The notes under the pieces are model-generated. The model was not told the origin of the DNA and ran no database searches. It worked only from the letters and a program-made list of their open reading frames with translations. Position numbers and translations under genes: made by a program. A DNA stretch of 64,000 bases from Streptococcus mitis (lineage in GTDB: Bacteria > Bacillota > Bacilli > Lactobacillales > Streptococcaceae): contig NZ_SWFJ01000004.1 of NCBI RefSeq assembly GCF_005144795.1, positions 1 to 64,000 on the forward strand. The letters are read 5' to 3'. This document shows, piece by piece, positions 18,243-28,993 of this stretch; the first letter of the stretch is position 1, and every line of letters starts with the position of its first letter.

Positions 18243-19121
18243 TTAGTCATTTTCTTGATTTTCTTCCCAGTCGTGATAGGCAGCGTAGAGTTGACTCTTA
18301 TTCCACTGGTAAATCTTAGCGACTTCCTTAATAGCTTGGTTTTTCTTCATGCCTTGCTGGATGCGGGCTTGGATTTCTAAGAACAAGTCCTCCTCGTCTT
18401 TTTCCTCCATATCCTGACTGGCACCTTCAACGATGAGAAGGCATTCTCCCTTAAGTGGCGTTTCAACTATGCTTTCTAATAACTCTGAAATGGTACCTCT
18501 TTGGTATTCTTCATAGATTTTGGTCAATTCTCTAACCAAGACCACCGAGCGGTCACCATAGACTTCTAGCATATTTTCCAACGTATCTGCTACACGATGA
18601 GGGGATTCATAGAAAATCTGAGTTTCAGGATAGTCTTTTTTCGAGTCAAAAAATTGCTTCTGCTGACCTGATTTTCTCGGTAAAAAGCCGTAAAAGATAT
18701 GTGGCTGTGGCGCTAAACCACTAGCAATCAAAGCAGAAATTCCTGCAGAGGCACCTGGAACAGTCACAACCGCAATTTCTTCCTCAATTGCTGCCTTAAC
18801 CAAATCATGACCAGGGTCTGAGATGCTAGGCAGACCCGCGTCGGATACCTGAGCAATACTTTGCCCTGCTTTCAGGAAACCAATCAAATCAGGAATCTTT
18901 TCCTTGGCATTGTGCTCATGAAAACTGATTTGCTTGGTAGAAATGTCAAAATGCTTGAGCAATAGACCTGTATTGCGCGTGTCCTCAGCAGCAATCCAGT
19001 CCACTTCTTTCAAGGTCTGGATAGCTCGAAAGGTCATATCATCTAGATTGCCAATCGGCGTTGCCACTAGGTACAGCTTGCCATAGGGAGACTGCCCCTT
19101 AAAACTTTTTTGAATCTGCAT
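18243..19121 (-). CDS. rsmI: 16S rRNA (cytidine-1402 2'-O)-methyltransferase RsmI
   Basis: A 292-residue SAM-dependent enzyme that 2'-O-methylates C1402 in the ribosomal decoding centre. It shows LYLVATPIGNLDDMTFRA, WIAAEDTRNTGLLLKH, SDAGLPSISDPG and FYGFLPRKSGQ, the ordered tetrapyrrole-methylase-fold motifs of RsmI. It lies 2 nt after yabA in the conserved tmk-holB-yabA-rsmI order. Confidence 0.95.
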   Translation of the reverse strand: MQIQKSFKGQSPYGKLYLVATPIGNLDDMTFRAIQTLKEVDWIAAEDTRNTGLLLKHFDISTKQISFHEHNAKEKIPDLIGFLKAGQSIAQVSDAGLPSISDPGHDLVKAAIEEEIAVVTVPGASAGISALIASGLAPQPHIFYGFLPRKSGQQKQFFDSKKDYPETQIFYESPHRVADTLENMLEVYGDRSVVLVRELTKIYEEYQRGTISELLESIVETPLKGECLLIVEGASQDMEEKDEEDLFLEIQARIQQGMKKNQAIKEVAKIYQWNKSQLYAAYHDWEENQEND

Positions 19122-19123
19122 GC

Positions 19124-19441
19124 CTACTCCCTGTATAACAACTCGTCACAGAACATACATTCCTCGTCCTGCTCTCGACGTTGTCCATAAAAATCATTAC
19201 ATACGTGAAATCCATCTTTATAAATTCGACGGACACTTTCACGAACATGCTTAGCCTTGACAGGAGCGTCTGCTTCCACCTCACCCAAGCGTTCGCGCAA
19301 TTTACTATTTTCCAAACGAAGAGCTGTATTTTCCTCTACCAGGCTCTTGAGATTTTTCTTGATGGCTTCCACATCGGCCAAGGTTACCAATAACTGTTGG
19401 GAAAAATCATCCAGCGCGTCAAATAATTCTTTTTTGTCCAT
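19124..19441 (-). CDS. yabA: DNA replication initiation control protein YabA
   Basis: A 105-residue regulator that binds DnaA and the sliding clamp to restrain initiation. The N-terminal half is a coiled coil ([19 protein letters not shown] onward). The C-terminal zinc site is seen as HVCNDFYG and CMFCDELLY. The chosen ATG has AAAGGAAAG upstream and gives the usual length; the frame could extend 7 codons further. Confidence 0.93.
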   Translation of the reverse strand: MDKKELFDALDDFSQQLLVTLADVEAIKKNLKSLVEENTALRLENSKLRERLGEVEADAPVKAKHVRESVRRIYKDGFHVCNDFYGQRREQDEECMFCDELLYRE

Positions 19442-19480
19442 AAAACAGCCCTTTCCTTTCATTATCGTTCATTTTTGAGT

Positions 19481-20371
19481 TTATATTTCTTTCAAGACCA
19501 GATATTCCATGGCATTTTGAAAGCTGACATTAGCTTGCCACATTTTTCTAGCTTCTAGCAAATCTTGTAAAATCACTCTTACTCTTGCTTGTAGGATATC
19601 TTGTCCACAGAGAACTTCAAGAATCCGTAAAACCTGATCTTGTTTTTCCTTGTCATCTGCCAAGCTAGCTAGTTTGGCAACTTGCAAATAACTTTCTTTT
19701 TTCTTAGCCACTAACCAAGTCAGCAGGCGTTCACTTTCATCAACCAAGGTCCAAAAACTTGCCTGATTAGCTAATTTTTCTGCTTCAGCTCGCGATTGAC
19801 TAAACTGAGCTAGGAGAGTCGCTTTTTTCTTAACCAGTCCCATTTGTTCTAAGAGCAAGATGAGCTTCTCTTCTTGTTTTTTAAAGTGAAAAATTTGCGT
19901 CCGACTTCGGATTGTTGGTAAGATCTTTTCCTCATCGCTGGTCAAGAAGAAAATATAAACCTCACTCTGGGGTTCTTCGATGACCTTGAGCAGAGAATTG
20001 GTTGCATTAGGATGCATTTTCTCAGCTTGCTCGATAATAAAGACCTGTTGTTGGTTTTCAATCCCTGCTTGAGAAAACTGCCCCACTAATTCTCGAATCC
20101 GTTCTGTCTTGATGACCTGATTGACTGGCTTGATTAAAGTAACATCGGGAAATTCTTCCTGTTCAATCAGCTTGCAATTTCGACATTTCTCACATGGTAG
20201 AACGCCAATTTTATCCGTACAAAAGAGGCTCTTAGCCAAAAACTGCGCCATTTCCAAGCTTCCAAAGAAACCTGAAAAGAGGTAAGCATGATTGAGCTGG
20301 TCTTGCTCCAAGATACGGACAAAGCGGTCAAACTGTTCTGGCTGCCAGGCCTTTAGTTGATCTTGTTTCAT
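19481..20371 (-). CDS. holB: DNA polymerase III subunit delta'
   Basis: A 296-residue clamp-loader subunit that helps load the sliding clamp. It has the cysteine-rich zinc module [17 protein letters not shown] (about 60), the [23 protein letters not shown] box (about 115) and the sensor-like [13 protein letters not shown]-loop is absent, as is normal for delta'. The start overlaps tmk by 4 bp. Confidence 0.93.
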   Translation of the reverse strand: MKQDQLKAWQPEQFDRFVRILEQDQLNHAYLFSGFFGSLEMAQFLAKSLFCTDKIGVLPCEKCRNCKLIEQEEFPDVTLIKPVNQVIKTERIRELVGQFSQAGIENQQQVFIIEQAEKMHPNATNSLLKVIEEPQSEVYIFFLTSDEEKILPTIRSRTQIFHFKKQEEKLILLLEQMGLVKKKATLLAQFSQSRAEAEKLANQASFWTLVDESERLLTWLVAKKKESYLQVAKLASLADDKEKQDQVLRILEVLCGQDILQARVRVILQDLLEARKMWQANVSFQNAMEYLVLKEI

Positions 20372-21006
20372 TTAGCTAATCCCATTCTATCAAACAAGAT
20401 AGCCTTGGTAGTTTCCACAACCTGCTCCAAAGGAAAACTCGCATCAATCTTGACGATGCGATTTCCTTCTTTGTCCAGAAGATAAAGATAGCCTTTACGG
20501 ACTTTTTTGTGCAAGTCCAACCCTTCCAAGTCCAAACGATTGATCTCACGATTACTATTAGCAGCAATGCGAGCCAGCCCTTCTTCCACCTCGATGTCAA
20601 AATAGAGTGTCAAATCAGGTTTAAGACCATCTGTCGCAAACTGATTGAGCCAGTTAATTGCTTCAATATCTAAGCTACGACCAAATCCCTGATAGGCAAC
20701 TGAACTATCGATGAAACGATCCATAATGACCAACTTGCCAGCTTCAAGGGCTGGAAGAACTTTTTCCACCAAGTGCTGTCTGCGACTGGCAATATAGAGA
20801 AGAAGTTCTGTCTTCGCATCCATCTGAGTATGACTTGGGTCCAAAATCACTTGACGAATCTTCTCCCCAATCAAGACTCCGCCTGGTTCACGAGTCGTCA
20901 GCACCTCTACCCCTTTTTCCTCTAAAATTGGTAACAGAGCTTCTAAAACACTGGTCTTTCCTGCTCCCTCTGGTCCCTCAAGAGAGACTAAAAATCCTTT
21001 TGACAT
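20368..21006 (-). CDS. tmk: Thymidylate kinase
   Basis: A 212-residue kinase converting dTMP to dTDP. It has the P-loop [15 protein letters not shown] at the N-terminus, the TREPGG motif and the [15 protein letters not shown] substrate region. It is the first gene of tmk-holB-yabA-rsmI. Confidence 0.97.
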   Translation of the reverse strand: MSKGFLVSLEGPEGAGKTSVLEALLPILEEKGVEVLTTREPGGVLIGEKIRQVILDPSHTQMDAKTELLLYIASRRQHLVEKVLPALEAGKLVIMDRFIDSSVAYQGFGRSLDIEAINWLNQFATDGLKPDLTLYFDIEVEEGLARIAANSNREINRLDLEGLDLHKKVRKGYLYLLDKEGNRIVKIDASFPLEQVVETTKAILFDRMGLAK

Positions 21007-21097
21007 GTCTAACTCATTTCTTTTTTACTACTTCTATTCTATCAAAAAAATAGGGGTTTGTGACAATCTTTTTGTCTTCTCATTTCAACCACCATAA

Positions 21098-21122
21098 AAG
21101 AGGCAGACAAAGCCACCTCTTA
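21098..21122 (-). terminator. Terminator of proBAC
   Basis: AAGAGGTGGC and CTGCCTCTT form a minus-strand hairpin followed by a short T-rich tract. The first arm includes the proC stop codon. Confidence 0.65.
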
Positions 21123-21917
21123 TTTACCTAGTTCTTGTGTTCGTTTGTAAGCTTGATGAACTGCATCCATGACCGTTCCTCGAAAAGCATGCGCTTCTAG
21201 GCTTGCTACACCAGCGATAGTCGAACCGCCTGGGCTACAAACTTGATCTTTTAAGACCCCAGGATGTTCTTGGCTTTCTAGGACCAATTGCCCAGCTCCT
21301 ACCACAGTTTGGGCTGCCATTTTCAGTGCTATTTCCCGTGGCAATCCCGTCTGAACACCTGCATCTGCCAAGGCCTCAATAAAGAGATAGACAAAGGCTG
21401 GTCCACAACCTGCAAGACCTGTCGCTGCATCGATTAAGCCTTCCCCAAGTTCAACCAAAAGACCAGCCTTGGCTAAAAGCTGACAAAAGAGCTCACTGTC
21501 CTCAGCCCTGCAATTAGGAGACAAGGCATAACTAATCACTCCTTGCCCGATAGAAGCAGGGGTATTTGGCATCATACGAATAATTCGGTGTTGACTTGGG
21601 ATAAGACTAGCCAGTTTTTCTAATGTCAATCCAGCTGCCATCGAAATCAAAAGAAGACTTTCTCTTTTTTCAAGGATGGTCTGGTATTGAGAAAGCAGTT
21701 CAGAAAACTGAGCAGGCTTAACTCCTAGAAAAATCACATCTGCTTCTGCAAATATTTCTTCATTGCTAGAAGCCTGACCACCGAAGTCTGCAATGAAAGC
21801 ATCCACCTTGGCTTGACTACGATTGGCAAGGAGAAGATCATCACCTGTCTTGACCTGCAAGACAGCCTTGGCCAAGCTAGCACCCATATTCCCCAAACCG
21901 ATAAATCCAGTCTTCAT
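21120..21917 (-). CDS. proC: Pyrroline-5-carboxylate reductase
   Basis: A 265-residue NAD(P)H enzyme for the last step of proline synthesis. It shows the Rossmann start KTGFIGLGNMGASLAKAV, RMMPNTPASIGQG and the C-terminal signature DQVCSPGGSTIAGVASLE. It is the last gene of proB-proA-proC, 3 nt after proA. Confidence 0.97.
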   Translation of the reverse strand: MKTGFIGLGNMGASLAKAVLQVKTGDDLLLANRSQAKVDAFIADFGGQASSNEEIFAEADVIFLGVKPAQFSELLSQYQTILEKRESLLLISMAAGLTLEKLASLIPSQHRIIRMMPNTPASIGQGVISYALSPNCRAEDSELFCQLLAKAGLLVELGEGLIDAATGLAGCGPAFVYLFIEALADAGVQTGLPREIALKMAAQTVVGAGQLVLESQEHPGVLKDQVCSPGGSTIAGVASLEAHAFRGTVMDAVHQAYKRTQELGK

Positions 21918-21920
21918 CTC

Positions 21921-23183
21921 TTACTCCCTTATCTGTCCGTCACCAGTAACCACATACTTGTAGCTGGTCAACTCTTTCAAGCCCATTGGACCACGTGCGT
22001 GCAGTTTCTGAGTTGAAATCCCCATTTCACAACCCAGACCAAATTGGCCACCATCTGTGAAACGAGTTGAAGTATTGACATAGACTGCTGCAGAGTCCAC
22101 TTGATCTGTAAAGTAAGCTGCAGCCTCAGCATTTTCCGTCACAATGGCATCCGAATGATGGGTACTGTGAGCCTCAACATGGGCAACCGCTTCTTCTAAA
22201 CTGCTCACGACCTTAACAGCTAGGACATAGTCTAAAAACTCGGTATCAAAGTCTTGTGCTTCAGCTGCTTGGCCTGAAACAAACTGACTTGCTTTGCTAT
22301 CTAGGCGGAATTGAATTGGTTCCAACCCAGCTTCTTTTCGATCTGCAACCAACACTTGCTCCAAGCGAGGAAGGAAGCTTGCTGCCTTGTCTTCATGAAC
22401 AAGTAAAACTTCCATGGCATTGCAGACAGAAGGACGACTGGTTTTAGCATTGTTGATGATAGACAGAGCCTTGTCTTCATCTGCATCCTTATCCACATAG
22501 ACATGGACAATCCCAGTCCCTGTCTCGATAACAGGTACGATCGCATTTTCAACCACTGCATTGATCAAACCAGCTCCCCCACGAGGAATGAGAAGGTCTA
22601 GATAGCCCTTGGCCTTCATCATGGCATAGCTACTTTCACGGCTGGTATCTTCCACTAGTTGAATCACATCTGGATGAATGGTCGTCGTCTCCAAGCCCTT
22701 CTTCAAGGTTGTGACAATGGCATGGGCTGTTTGATAGGCATCCTTACCACTACGAAGAACAACCGCATTCCCACTCTTGAGAGCTAGAGCAGCTGCGTCA
22801 GACGTCACATTTGGACGACTTTCATAGATAATACCGATAACACCCATAGCCACCCGTTTCTTTGTGATAACCAAACCATTTTCAAGCTGATTTGTTTCTA
22901 AAACTTCACCGATTGGATCTGGTAAAGAAACCACTTCACGAATCCCAGTTGCCATTGCTTCTATACGTCCTGCATCCAAATAAAGACGATCCAGCATCAC
23001 ATCTGAGATTTTACCCTTAGCAGCTTCCATATCAATGGCATTGGCTGCTAAAATTTCCTCAGTAGCTGCTAATAAGTAATCAGCCATGGCTAGCAAGGCT
23101 TGGTTTTTCACTTCTTCACTAGCTGTGTTAATCGATTTTTTAACAGACTGTACCTGTTCAAATTGTTCTTGTGTACTTACCAT
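21921..23183 (-). CDS. proA: Glutamate-5-semialdehyde dehydrogenase (gamma-glutamyl phosphate reductase)
   Basis: A 420-residue NADPH enzyme reducing gamma-glutamyl phosphate. It shows [23 protein letters not shown], the catalytic cysteine in [15 protein letters not shown] and the C-terminal [25 protein letters not shown] in pieces. The length is standard. It lies between proB and proC. Confidence 0.97.
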   Translation of the reverse strand: MVSTQEQFEQVQSVKKSINTASEEVKNQALLAMADYLLAATEEILAANAIDMEAAKGKISDVMLDRLYLDAGRIEAMATGIREVVSLPDPIGEVLETNQLENGLVITKKRVAMGVIGIIYESRPNVTSDAAALALKSGNAVVLRSGKDAYQTAHAIVTTLKKGLETTTIHPDVIQLVEDTSRESSYAMMKAKGYLDLLIPRGGAGLINAVVENAIVPVIETGTGIVHVYVDKDADEDKALSIINNAKTSRPSVCNAMEVLLVHEDKAASFLPRLEQVLVADRKEAGLEPIQFRLDSKASQFVSGQAAEAQDFDTEFLDYVLAVKVVSSLEEAVAHVEAHSTHHSDAIVTENAEAAAYFTDQVDSAAVYVNTSTRFTDGGQFGLGCEMGISTQKLHARGPMGLKELTSYKYVVTGDGQIRE

Positions 23184-23192
23184 AGTTTACCT

Positions 23193-24302
23193 CTAAAATT
23201 CTGTAAAGAGTAGTTGGATTTCAGGAGTAATGGAAATCCAGTCATCACGGTGAATCAAGACACCCTTGGCTTTTTGAGAACGCAACATATCCTCCAAAGC
23301 AGATGCTCCAAATTGCACGCGTCCTTTTCCAAGTGATTTTCCACTTTCCTTGTCAAATACTGTCACGATATCACCGTAAGAAAAGGCTCCTTCTGCTTCA
23401 ACAATACCAGATAAGAGAAGACTCTTTCCATGTTGAGAGAGAGCTTCTGCAGCCCCTTTATCAACCCAAATAGAACCCTGACTTTTGGCATAAAAAGCTA
23501 GCCATTGTTTCTGGGTACGGAGTCCTTTCTCCTGTGCAACAAAGTAAGAACCATCCTTGGTCTTCTCTGCTGCCTCTATCATAGCATCAGCTTTCAAGGA
23601 TGAACAAATATAAACAGGTACTCCTGATTCTGTCGCAATAGTTGCTGCTTTGATTTTGGTTAACATGCCCCCAGTTCCGTTTGAAGAACCTGCTCCACCA
23701 GCCATATCAATAATCTCACGATTGATGGTCTCAATTCGCTCCAAGCGTTTGGCTGTTGGGTCTGAATTAGGATTTCCAGTATAAAGACCGTCTACGTCTG
23801 TCAAGAGGACCAAAAGGTCTGCTTGGACCATGGCTGCTACCTGAGCACTTAGAGTATCATTGTCCCCAACCTTGAGCTCATCAATAACGACACTGTCATT
23901 CTCATTGATGATAGGAATCGCACCACGGCTAAGTAGAACCGACAAGGCCTGATGGGCATTTTTATAACGGCGCTTATCCACAAAGTCGTCCTGGGTCAGC
24001 AAGATTTGTGCAGAAACGATTTGGCGCAAGAGAAGATTAGTGGTGTATTCTTCCAACAAAAGCCCTTGCCCTACCGCCGCTGAAGCCTGTTTATCAGCAA
24101 TCTTAGTCGGACGCTTTTTAAATCCTAAAGCTCCAAAACCAGCCGCAATGGCACCTGACGATACCAAAATCAATTCATGACCAGCCTCATGCAACATAGC
24201 CAACTGTTGGGTAATAGCCTTTACCTTACTACGTGATAAACTTCCATCCTCATTCGTCAGAGAAGAAGTCCCCACCTTAAAGATAATCCGTTTGTATTTC
24301 AT
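23193..24302 (-). CDS. proB: Glutamate 5-kinase
   Basis: A 369-residue first enzyme of proline synthesis and the usual target of proline feedback. The amino-acid-kinase domain has [30 protein letters not shown] and [14 protein letters not shown]-terminal PUA domain follows from about residue 275. The start was set at MKYKR, which has CGGAG upstream and matches the family, 7 codons inside the longest frame. Confidence 0.96.
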   Translation of the reverse strand: MKYKRIIFKVGTSSLTNEDGSLSRSKVKAITQQLAMLHEAGHELILVSSGAIAAGFGALGFKKRPTKIADKQASAAVGQGLLLEEYTTNLLLRQIVSAQILLTQDDFVDKRRYKNAHQALSVLLSRGAIPIINENDSVVIDELKVGDNDTLSAQVAAMVQADLLVLLTDVDGLYTGNPNSDPTAKRLERIETINREIIDMAGGAGSSNGTGGMLTKIKAATIATESGVPVYICSSLKADAMIEAAEKTKDGSYFVAQEKGLRTQKQWLAFYAKSQGSIWVDKGAAEALSQHGKSLLLSGIVEAEGAFSYGDIVTVFDKESGKSLGKGRVQFGASALEDMLRSQKAKGVLIHRDDWISITPEIQLLFTEF

Positions 24303-24373
24303 AGTCTCACTCCGATTCTTCATATTTATCCATTATAACATGAATGACAGAAAATAGAAAAGAGTTGATAGGA

Positions 24374-24405
24374 AAAAAGGTCGAGACAAGCTATCTCAAC
24401 CTTTT
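24374..24405 (-). terminator. Terminator of the lysR-lspA-rluD-like group
   Basis: AAAGGTTGAGA / TCTCGACCTTT stem followed by TTTTT on the minus strand, 8 nt after the pseudouridine synthase stop codon. Confidence 0.8.
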
Positions 24406-24412
24406 ATCAAAT

Positions 24413-25303
24413 CTAATTCTTTCTTAATCTCTCCAAAGTTTCCTTAAAAATCTCTGGGATATCTGCTGTAAATTCCAAGGTCTCACCTGTTCTCGGATGA
24501 GTAAAGCCTAGAGTCTTGGCATGAAGAAATTGTCCATGTCCTTTCAGAGTCTTACGTGAACCATAGACTTCATCACCAGCGACTGGATGGCCGATATAAG
24601 CCATATGAACACGGATTTGATGGGTGCGTCCTGTCTCTAGCTGCAACTCCACTAAGCTATAATCACCAAAGCGTTCCAAGACGTGGAAACGAGTCACTGC
24701 AGGCTTCCCTTTAGCAGTCACAGCCTGTTTCTTGCGGTCTTTTTCACTTCGACCAATCGGTGCTTCAATCACACCGCGATCATTAGGCAGATTTCCATGA
24801 ACAATGGCCCAATATTTGCGGAGAGACTTTTTATCCTTAAGTTCTTGGGCAAGTGCTAGATGCGCCTCATCGTTTTTAGCAATCATGAGAAGACCTGACG
24901 TATCCTTATCAATTCGGTGAACAATTCCTGGACGCAGAACTCCATTGATACCCGACAAGTCCTTAATATGATACATGAGAGCATTTACCAGGGTTCCACT
25001 GGTATGACCAGCACTCGGATGCACAACCATCCCCTGAGGCTTGTTAACGACAGCCACATACTCATCTTGGTAGATGATTTCTAGCGGAAGATTTTCAGCC
25101 ACATACTCTAAGACCTCTGGCTCTGGTACATGGTAAGTCACGATATCACCCTCTTGAACTGTGTATTTAGCTTTCTTGACTTGGCCATTGACCAAGACCT
25201 GGCCTGATTTGATTTGTTCATTCGCGAGACTGCGTGATAATTCTGTCAAATCCGACAAAGCCTTATCTAAACGCAGACCACCAGTTTCAATTTTAATTTC
25301 CAT
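24413..25303 (-). CDS. rluD: RluA/RluD-family 23S rRNA pseudouridine synthase
   Basis: A 296-residue enzyme that isomerises uridine in large-subunit rRNA. The N-terminal S4-like domain has [23 protein letters not shown]. The catalytic motif [15 protein letters not shown] (about 145) contains the essential Asp, and [19 protein letters not shown] completes the RluD pattern. The exact target uridines cannot be told from sequence. It overlaps lspA by 11 bp. Confidence 0.9.
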   Translation of the reverse strand: MEIKIETGGLRLDKALSDLTELSRSLANEQIKSGQVLVNGQVKKAKYTVQEGDIVTYHVPEPEVLEYVAENLPLEIIYQDEYVAVVNKPQGMVVHPSAGHTSGTLVNALMYHIKDLSGINGVLRPGIVHRIDKDTSGLLMIAKNDEAHLALAQELKDKKSLRKYWAIVHGNLPNDRGVIEAPIGRSEKDRKKQAVTAKGKPAVTRFHVLERFGDYSLVELQLETGRTHQIRVHMAYIGHPVAGDEVYGSRKTLKGHGQFLHAKTLGFTHPRTGETLEFTADIPEIFKETLERLRKN

Positions 25304-25754
25304 TTATTTCCTCTTTTAACATTGCAATCAATAAAATAATCACTCCAACAGTCAGATAGCTATCTGCCACATTGAAAATTGCAAAATTGATAAAGTCAAG
25401 GTGGAACATATCCACAACAAAGCCCTGACTGATCCTGTCAATAAAGTTTCCAAGACCACCTGCGATTATCAAAGTCAAGCCCAAGACCATCCAGAATGAG
25501 TCCTCCATGTGTTTATGTAGATACCAAATGGCACCTACCATAACGACCAGCGTAATGATAGCAAATAACCACTGCTGGTCTTGTAGCATTGAAAAGGCAG
25601 CCCCTCTATTTTGCAGGTAGGTCAAGCTAACGAAATTGGGAATCCAAGAGCGCACTTCACCCAGTGGAATCTGCTGTACGATATAGGATTTGACCAACTG
25701 ATCCAGCGCAATCAAAAGCAGTACAATGACTGCCACTATTCCTCTTTTTTTCAT
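25293..25754 (-). CDS. lspA: Lipoprotein signal peptidase
   Basis: A 153-residue membrane aspartyl protease that removes signal peptides from prolipoproteins. Four membrane segments are present. The catalytic aspartates are in [12 protein letters not shown] (about 110-118) and [11 protein letters not shown] (about 130). It overlaps both neighbours. Confidence 0.96.
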   Translation of the reverse strand: MKKRGIVAVIVLLLIALDQLVKSYIVQQIPLGEVRSWIPNFVSLTYLQNRGAAFSMLQDQQWLFAIITLVVMVGAIWYLHKHMEDSFWMVLGLTLIIAGGLGNFIDRISQGFVVDMFHLDFINFAIFNVADSYLTVGVIILLIAMLKEEINGN

Positions 25755-26659
25755 GATTTCCTCTTTTGATTAAAATATTCTTGCATGACTTCTACAAAGA
25801 GAGTCCCAGCTTGACTGAGCTCCACTTCCTCACGTTTAACATATACCATACGATTATCCAAATTATCCTTGAGACGAATAACTGTGATACCATTAACACT
25901 GTCACTATCTAAAAATCCAGAACCTGTTGCATAAGCATCCGTCCGCTCCAAAATACCATTCAAAGTAGCACGGTCTGTTACATTAAACATCTGTGAGCTA
26001 GCACTGGTATCGACAAAGTTCTCTGAATAATAAAGGTACTCGTCTTTCTCTTGGGTAAAACGAACTGTCGGTAAGTCCGCTAAATCCTCCATGACCAATT
26101 CCTCTTTCTGAGCCAAAGGATGCCCCTCACGGAGATAAATATGAGTATAGAAGGGAATCAATTCAATGACCTCCAGACCTAGCTTTTCAACCCGTTGCAT
26201 GATCCCCTTTTTATTTTGATTGTTGAGGTAGATAATCCCAATCTCACTATGCCCTTGGGCTACTTCGTCTAAGATTTGAACAGTAGTTGATTCAAAAATA
26301 CGAAAGTTTTTATAGTCAGGATAGCGCTCTGAGAAAGCCGTAATGGTTGGTGGTAAGAAGTCATAGTGCTGACTAGCAATGGAAAATTCATCCTTTTCTT
26401 CCTCAGGATTGGCATACTGATTTTGAAAAATATCAAATCCTTTAACCAATTCTTGCGCTTTTTCATAGAATTCCATACCACGACGAGTCAAGAAAGTCCC
26501 TGAGCTGGTCCGACGGAAAATCTTAAAGCCCAACTCTTTTTCCAAATCACGAACAGAAATGGACAGACTCGGCTGACTAACATACATCTTTTCAGCAGCT
26601 TCACGAAAAGTACCGCTATTGGCAATAGCCACAACATAGCGTAATTGTTGAATGTTCAT
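25751..26659 (-). CDS. LysR-family regulator (CpsY/MtaR-like)
   Basis: A 302-residue LysR regulator. The N-terminal winged helix spans about residues 1-60 ([26 protein letters not shown]), and a substrate-binding co-inducer domain follows. Its closeness to lspA and the wording of the sequence resemble streptococcal CpsY/MtaR, which controls methionine uptake and cell-surface traits; that assignment is from memory. It overlaps lspA by 4 bp. Confidence 0.85.
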   Translation of the reverse strand: MNIQQLRYVVAIANSGTFREAAEKMYVSQPSLSISVRDLEKELGFKIFRRTSSGTFLTRRGMEFYEKAQELVKGFDIFQNQYANPEEEKDEFSIASQHYDFLPPTITAFSERYPDYKNFRIFESTTVQILDEVAQGHSEIGIIYLNNQNKKGIMQRVEKLGLEVIELIPFYTHIYLREGHPLAQKEELVMEDLADLPTVRFTQEKDEYLYYSENFVDTSASSQMFNVTDRATLNGILERTDAYATGSGFLDSDSVNGITVIRLKDNLDNRMVYVKREEVELSQAGTLFVEVMQEYFNQKRKS

Positions 26660-26783
26660 CTTCTACCCCCAACTTCTTTATCTTTTCATTATACCATATT
26701 TTAGAAGTTTTCCATCGAAGAAAAATAATGTCACTCATAAAATTCATCTACACTAAGAACGAAAAAATCATGGGTACAAAAAC

Positions 26784-26817
26784 AAAAAATAGGCTCTCCG
26801 AAAACTCGGAAAGCCTT
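26784..26817 (-). terminator. Second terminator downstream of rpmA
   Basis: AAGGCTTTCCGAG / CTCGGAGAGCCT stem with a short T loop and TATTTTTTG after it on the minus strand. It backs up the nearer terminator. Confidence 0.75.
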
Positions 26818-26866
26818 ATTCAATGCTACTTCTAGCTTCCTCGCCTTTACATTTCAAGGCTCGGGA

Positions 26867-26891
26867 TAAAAAGGTTCACTGGACCTTTTTA
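26867..26891 (-). terminator. First terminator of rplU-prp-rpmA
   Basis: AAAAAGGTCC / GGTTC-type arms AAAAGGTCCAGTGAACCTTTTT form a hairpin that begins at the rpmA stop codon on the minus strand and ends in a T run. Confidence 0.75.
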
Positions 26892-27182
26892 TTTAGCGAT
26901 TGGGTAAACAGAAACTTGTTTTTTATCGCGTCCTTTACGTTCAAAGCGTACTACGCCTTCAACTTTAGCGAACAAAGTATCGTCTCCACCACGTCCAACG
27001 TTTACACCTGGGTAGATGTGTGTACCACGTTGACGGTAAAGGATTGATCCACCTGTTACAGTTTGTCCGTCAGCTGCTTTAGCTCCAAGACGTTTTGCTT
27101 GTGAATCACGTCCGTTTGATGTAGAACCTCCACCTTTTTTGTGGGCGAAAAGTTGCAAGTTGTTAAGAGTCATTTTTAACAT
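26889..27182 (-). CDS. rpmA: 50S ribosomal protein L27 with cleavable N-terminus
   Basis: A 97-residue ribosomal protein at the peptidyl transferase centre. The body [20 protein letters not shown] is standard. The first 12 residues end in NNLQLF before AHKKGG, the Firmicutes-type extension removed after Phe12 by the protease Prp, whose gene lies immediately upstream. It is the last gene of rplU-prp-rpmA. Confidence 0.98.
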   Translation of the reverse strand: MLKMTLNNLQLFAHKKGGGSTSNGRDSQAKRLGAKAADGQTVTGGSILYRQRGTHIYPGVNVGRGGDDTLFAKVEGVVRFERKGRDKKQVSVYPIAK

Positions 27183-27198
27183 AATGTTTTCCTCCGTG

Positions 27199-27552
<354 letters not shown>

Positions 27553-27558
27553 TTAAAA

Positions 27559-27873
27559 TTAAGCGTTGATTGCGTTGATGACAACTTTTGTATATGGTTG
27601 ACGGTGACCTTGTTTACGGTGGCTACCTTTTTTAGGTTTATACTTGTAAGTAACAACTTTCTTTTGTTTTCCTTGTTTTTCAACAGTTCCAACTACAGTA
27701 GCTCCAGCAACAAGTGGAGTTCCGACAACAGTGTTTTCACCACCAACAAGAACAACTTCGTTAAAAGTAACTTCTTGACCAGCTTCAACGTTCAATTTTT
27801 CAACGTAAACTGCTTGACCAACTTCAACTTTAACTTGTTTTCCGCCAGTTTTGATAATTGCGTATGTGCTCAT
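27559..27873 (-). CDS. rplU: 50S ribosomal protein L21
   Basis: A 104-residue ribosomal protein. It starts [20 protein letters not shown] and ends with the basic [19 protein letters not shown] segment characteristic of L21. It is the first gene of rplU-prp-rpmA and is preceded by AGGAGG and an L21-type leader. Confidence 0.98.
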
Positions 27874-27876
27874 TAT

Positions 27877-27962
27877 GCACCTCCTATGATTTTTATGGGT
27901 TTCCCCGAATTTTTTGTGAAGACTCGCCTATCATCGTGGGACGAACCACTTAAAAGAAGAGC
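27877..27962 (-). ncRNA. L21-type leader RNA of rplU
   Basis: About 85 nt of leader lie between the -10 box and the rplU ribosome site. It contains GUGGUUCGUCCCAC-type pairing and GGCGAGUCUUCAC, and it precedes rplU as the Rfam L21 leader does in Firmicutes. The assignment is by position and by a remembered motif, without a covariance search. Confidence 0.55.
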
Positions 27963-27966
27963 TCTA

Positions 27967-27972
27967 AGTATA
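27967..27972 (-). promoter_or_regulatory. Extended -10 of rplU inside an element end
   Basis: TGTTATACT on the minus strand is an extended -10 box that overlaps the terminal inverted repeat of the BOX-like element. No good -35 is seen. Confidence 0.5.
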
Positions 27973-28054
27973 ACAAAGAATAAACTAGGAATTGAGCAGA
28001 AGGCATAACTTATGTTAGGCAAGGCGACAATGACGAAGTTTAAATTTGTTATAC
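27968..28054 (-). repeat. BOX-like miniature element (A-C form) with 10-bp terminal inverted repeats
   Basis: An 87-bp unit bounded by perfect inverted repeats GTATAACAAA (27968-27977) and TTTGTTATAC (28045-28054). Read on the minus strand, it contains CGTCATTGTCGCCTTGCC near its start and TTCCTAGTTTATTCTTTG near its end. These resemble the boxA and boxC segments of pneumococcal BOX elements, with no boxB. It lies upstream of rplU. Confidence 0.6.
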
Positions 28055-28147
28055 GACGAGCAACGATGTTCGTGCGGTTGCACAGGATCGTGCATAGTCA
28101 ACTCTTCAAGTATAGCATATCTCCTATTTTCTTACAAGTAATAACAC

Positions 28148-28840
28148 CTAAAATGAAGCTTTTTCTTTTACTTTTTTCTGCCAAGATGCAAAAAGCATGC
28201 TGAGGTAAAAAATACTCATCATAATAGGAACACCAAGAATGGTCTTTTCATGATAGAAAATCGTCAAATAGGCTGAAAAGACAACACCAAGGACAAAACT
28301 ACTAAGCAGGCTAACAAAGATGAATCCTTCTCGCAAAAAAGGTGTGTGCTTGGTTCGGAAATAATCTCCAAAAGCCAGCATGGTCCGTTTGATATTCCCT
28401 GTCATAAAAGCGTTATTATAGGCAATACCCGACACTTCTCCAAAAGCAGTTGTCACCAATCCCATACAGAAGGCCAAGGGCGGTACTAGATAGATATTAT
28501 CTACAGTCTGCGGCACAAAACCAATAATGATTGATAAGATTGCCAAAGGAATCAGTGACAGAATCGGTTTTTTCACAATTCTCAATTTTTCCTTATAAAT
28601 TGTTAATAGAAAGACTCCCATCATAAAAGCTAACAAGGTGAGAACCTTGTCCCTAACATCTGAAACATTATTTTGAATTAATTCTACTGAAAGAAAGACG
28701 ACATTCCCAGTTTGTCCAGCTACAAGAGTATTCCCTCGCACAATAAACGTATAGGCATCTACATAACCTGCACAAAAAGTCAAAAAAAGCGCTAGCCTCT
28801 TAGACTGACGTGATATTTTTCTTATAGGTAATAACCTCAT
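28148..28840 (-). CDS. DUF1275 (YoaK-like) membrane protein
   Basis: A 230-residue protein with about six membrane segments and the family phrases GYVDAYTFI, LVAGQTGNVVFL and NNAFMTGNIKR. Its function is unknown. The second ATG was chosen because GGGAGG lies just before it. It stands alone, divergent from the oxidoreductase gene. Confidence 0.85.
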   Translation of the reverse strand: MRLLPIRKISRQSKRLALFLTFCAGYVDAYTFIVRGNTLVAGQTGNVVFLSVELIQNNVSDVRDKVLTLLAFMMGVFLLTIYKEKLRIVKKPILSLIPLAILSIIIGFVPQTVDNIYLVPPLAFCMGLVTTAFGEVSGIAYNNAFMTGNIKRTMLAFGDYFRTKHTPFLREGFIFVSLLSSFVLGVVFSAYLTIFYHEKTILGVPIMMSIFYLSMLFASWQKKVKEKASF

Positions 28841-28993
28841 TTTCCCTCCCATTTCATTTACTCATCTCATTATTGTACCACTTTCTTTGGAAAAGACCTA
28901 GTAGCTTATTTGAAATTTTTTCCCCTCTGTTGGATAGTCCCGTCTATCTATGTTATAATGAAAGAAGGATTTGAAATCTGAAAAGGAGTAACT

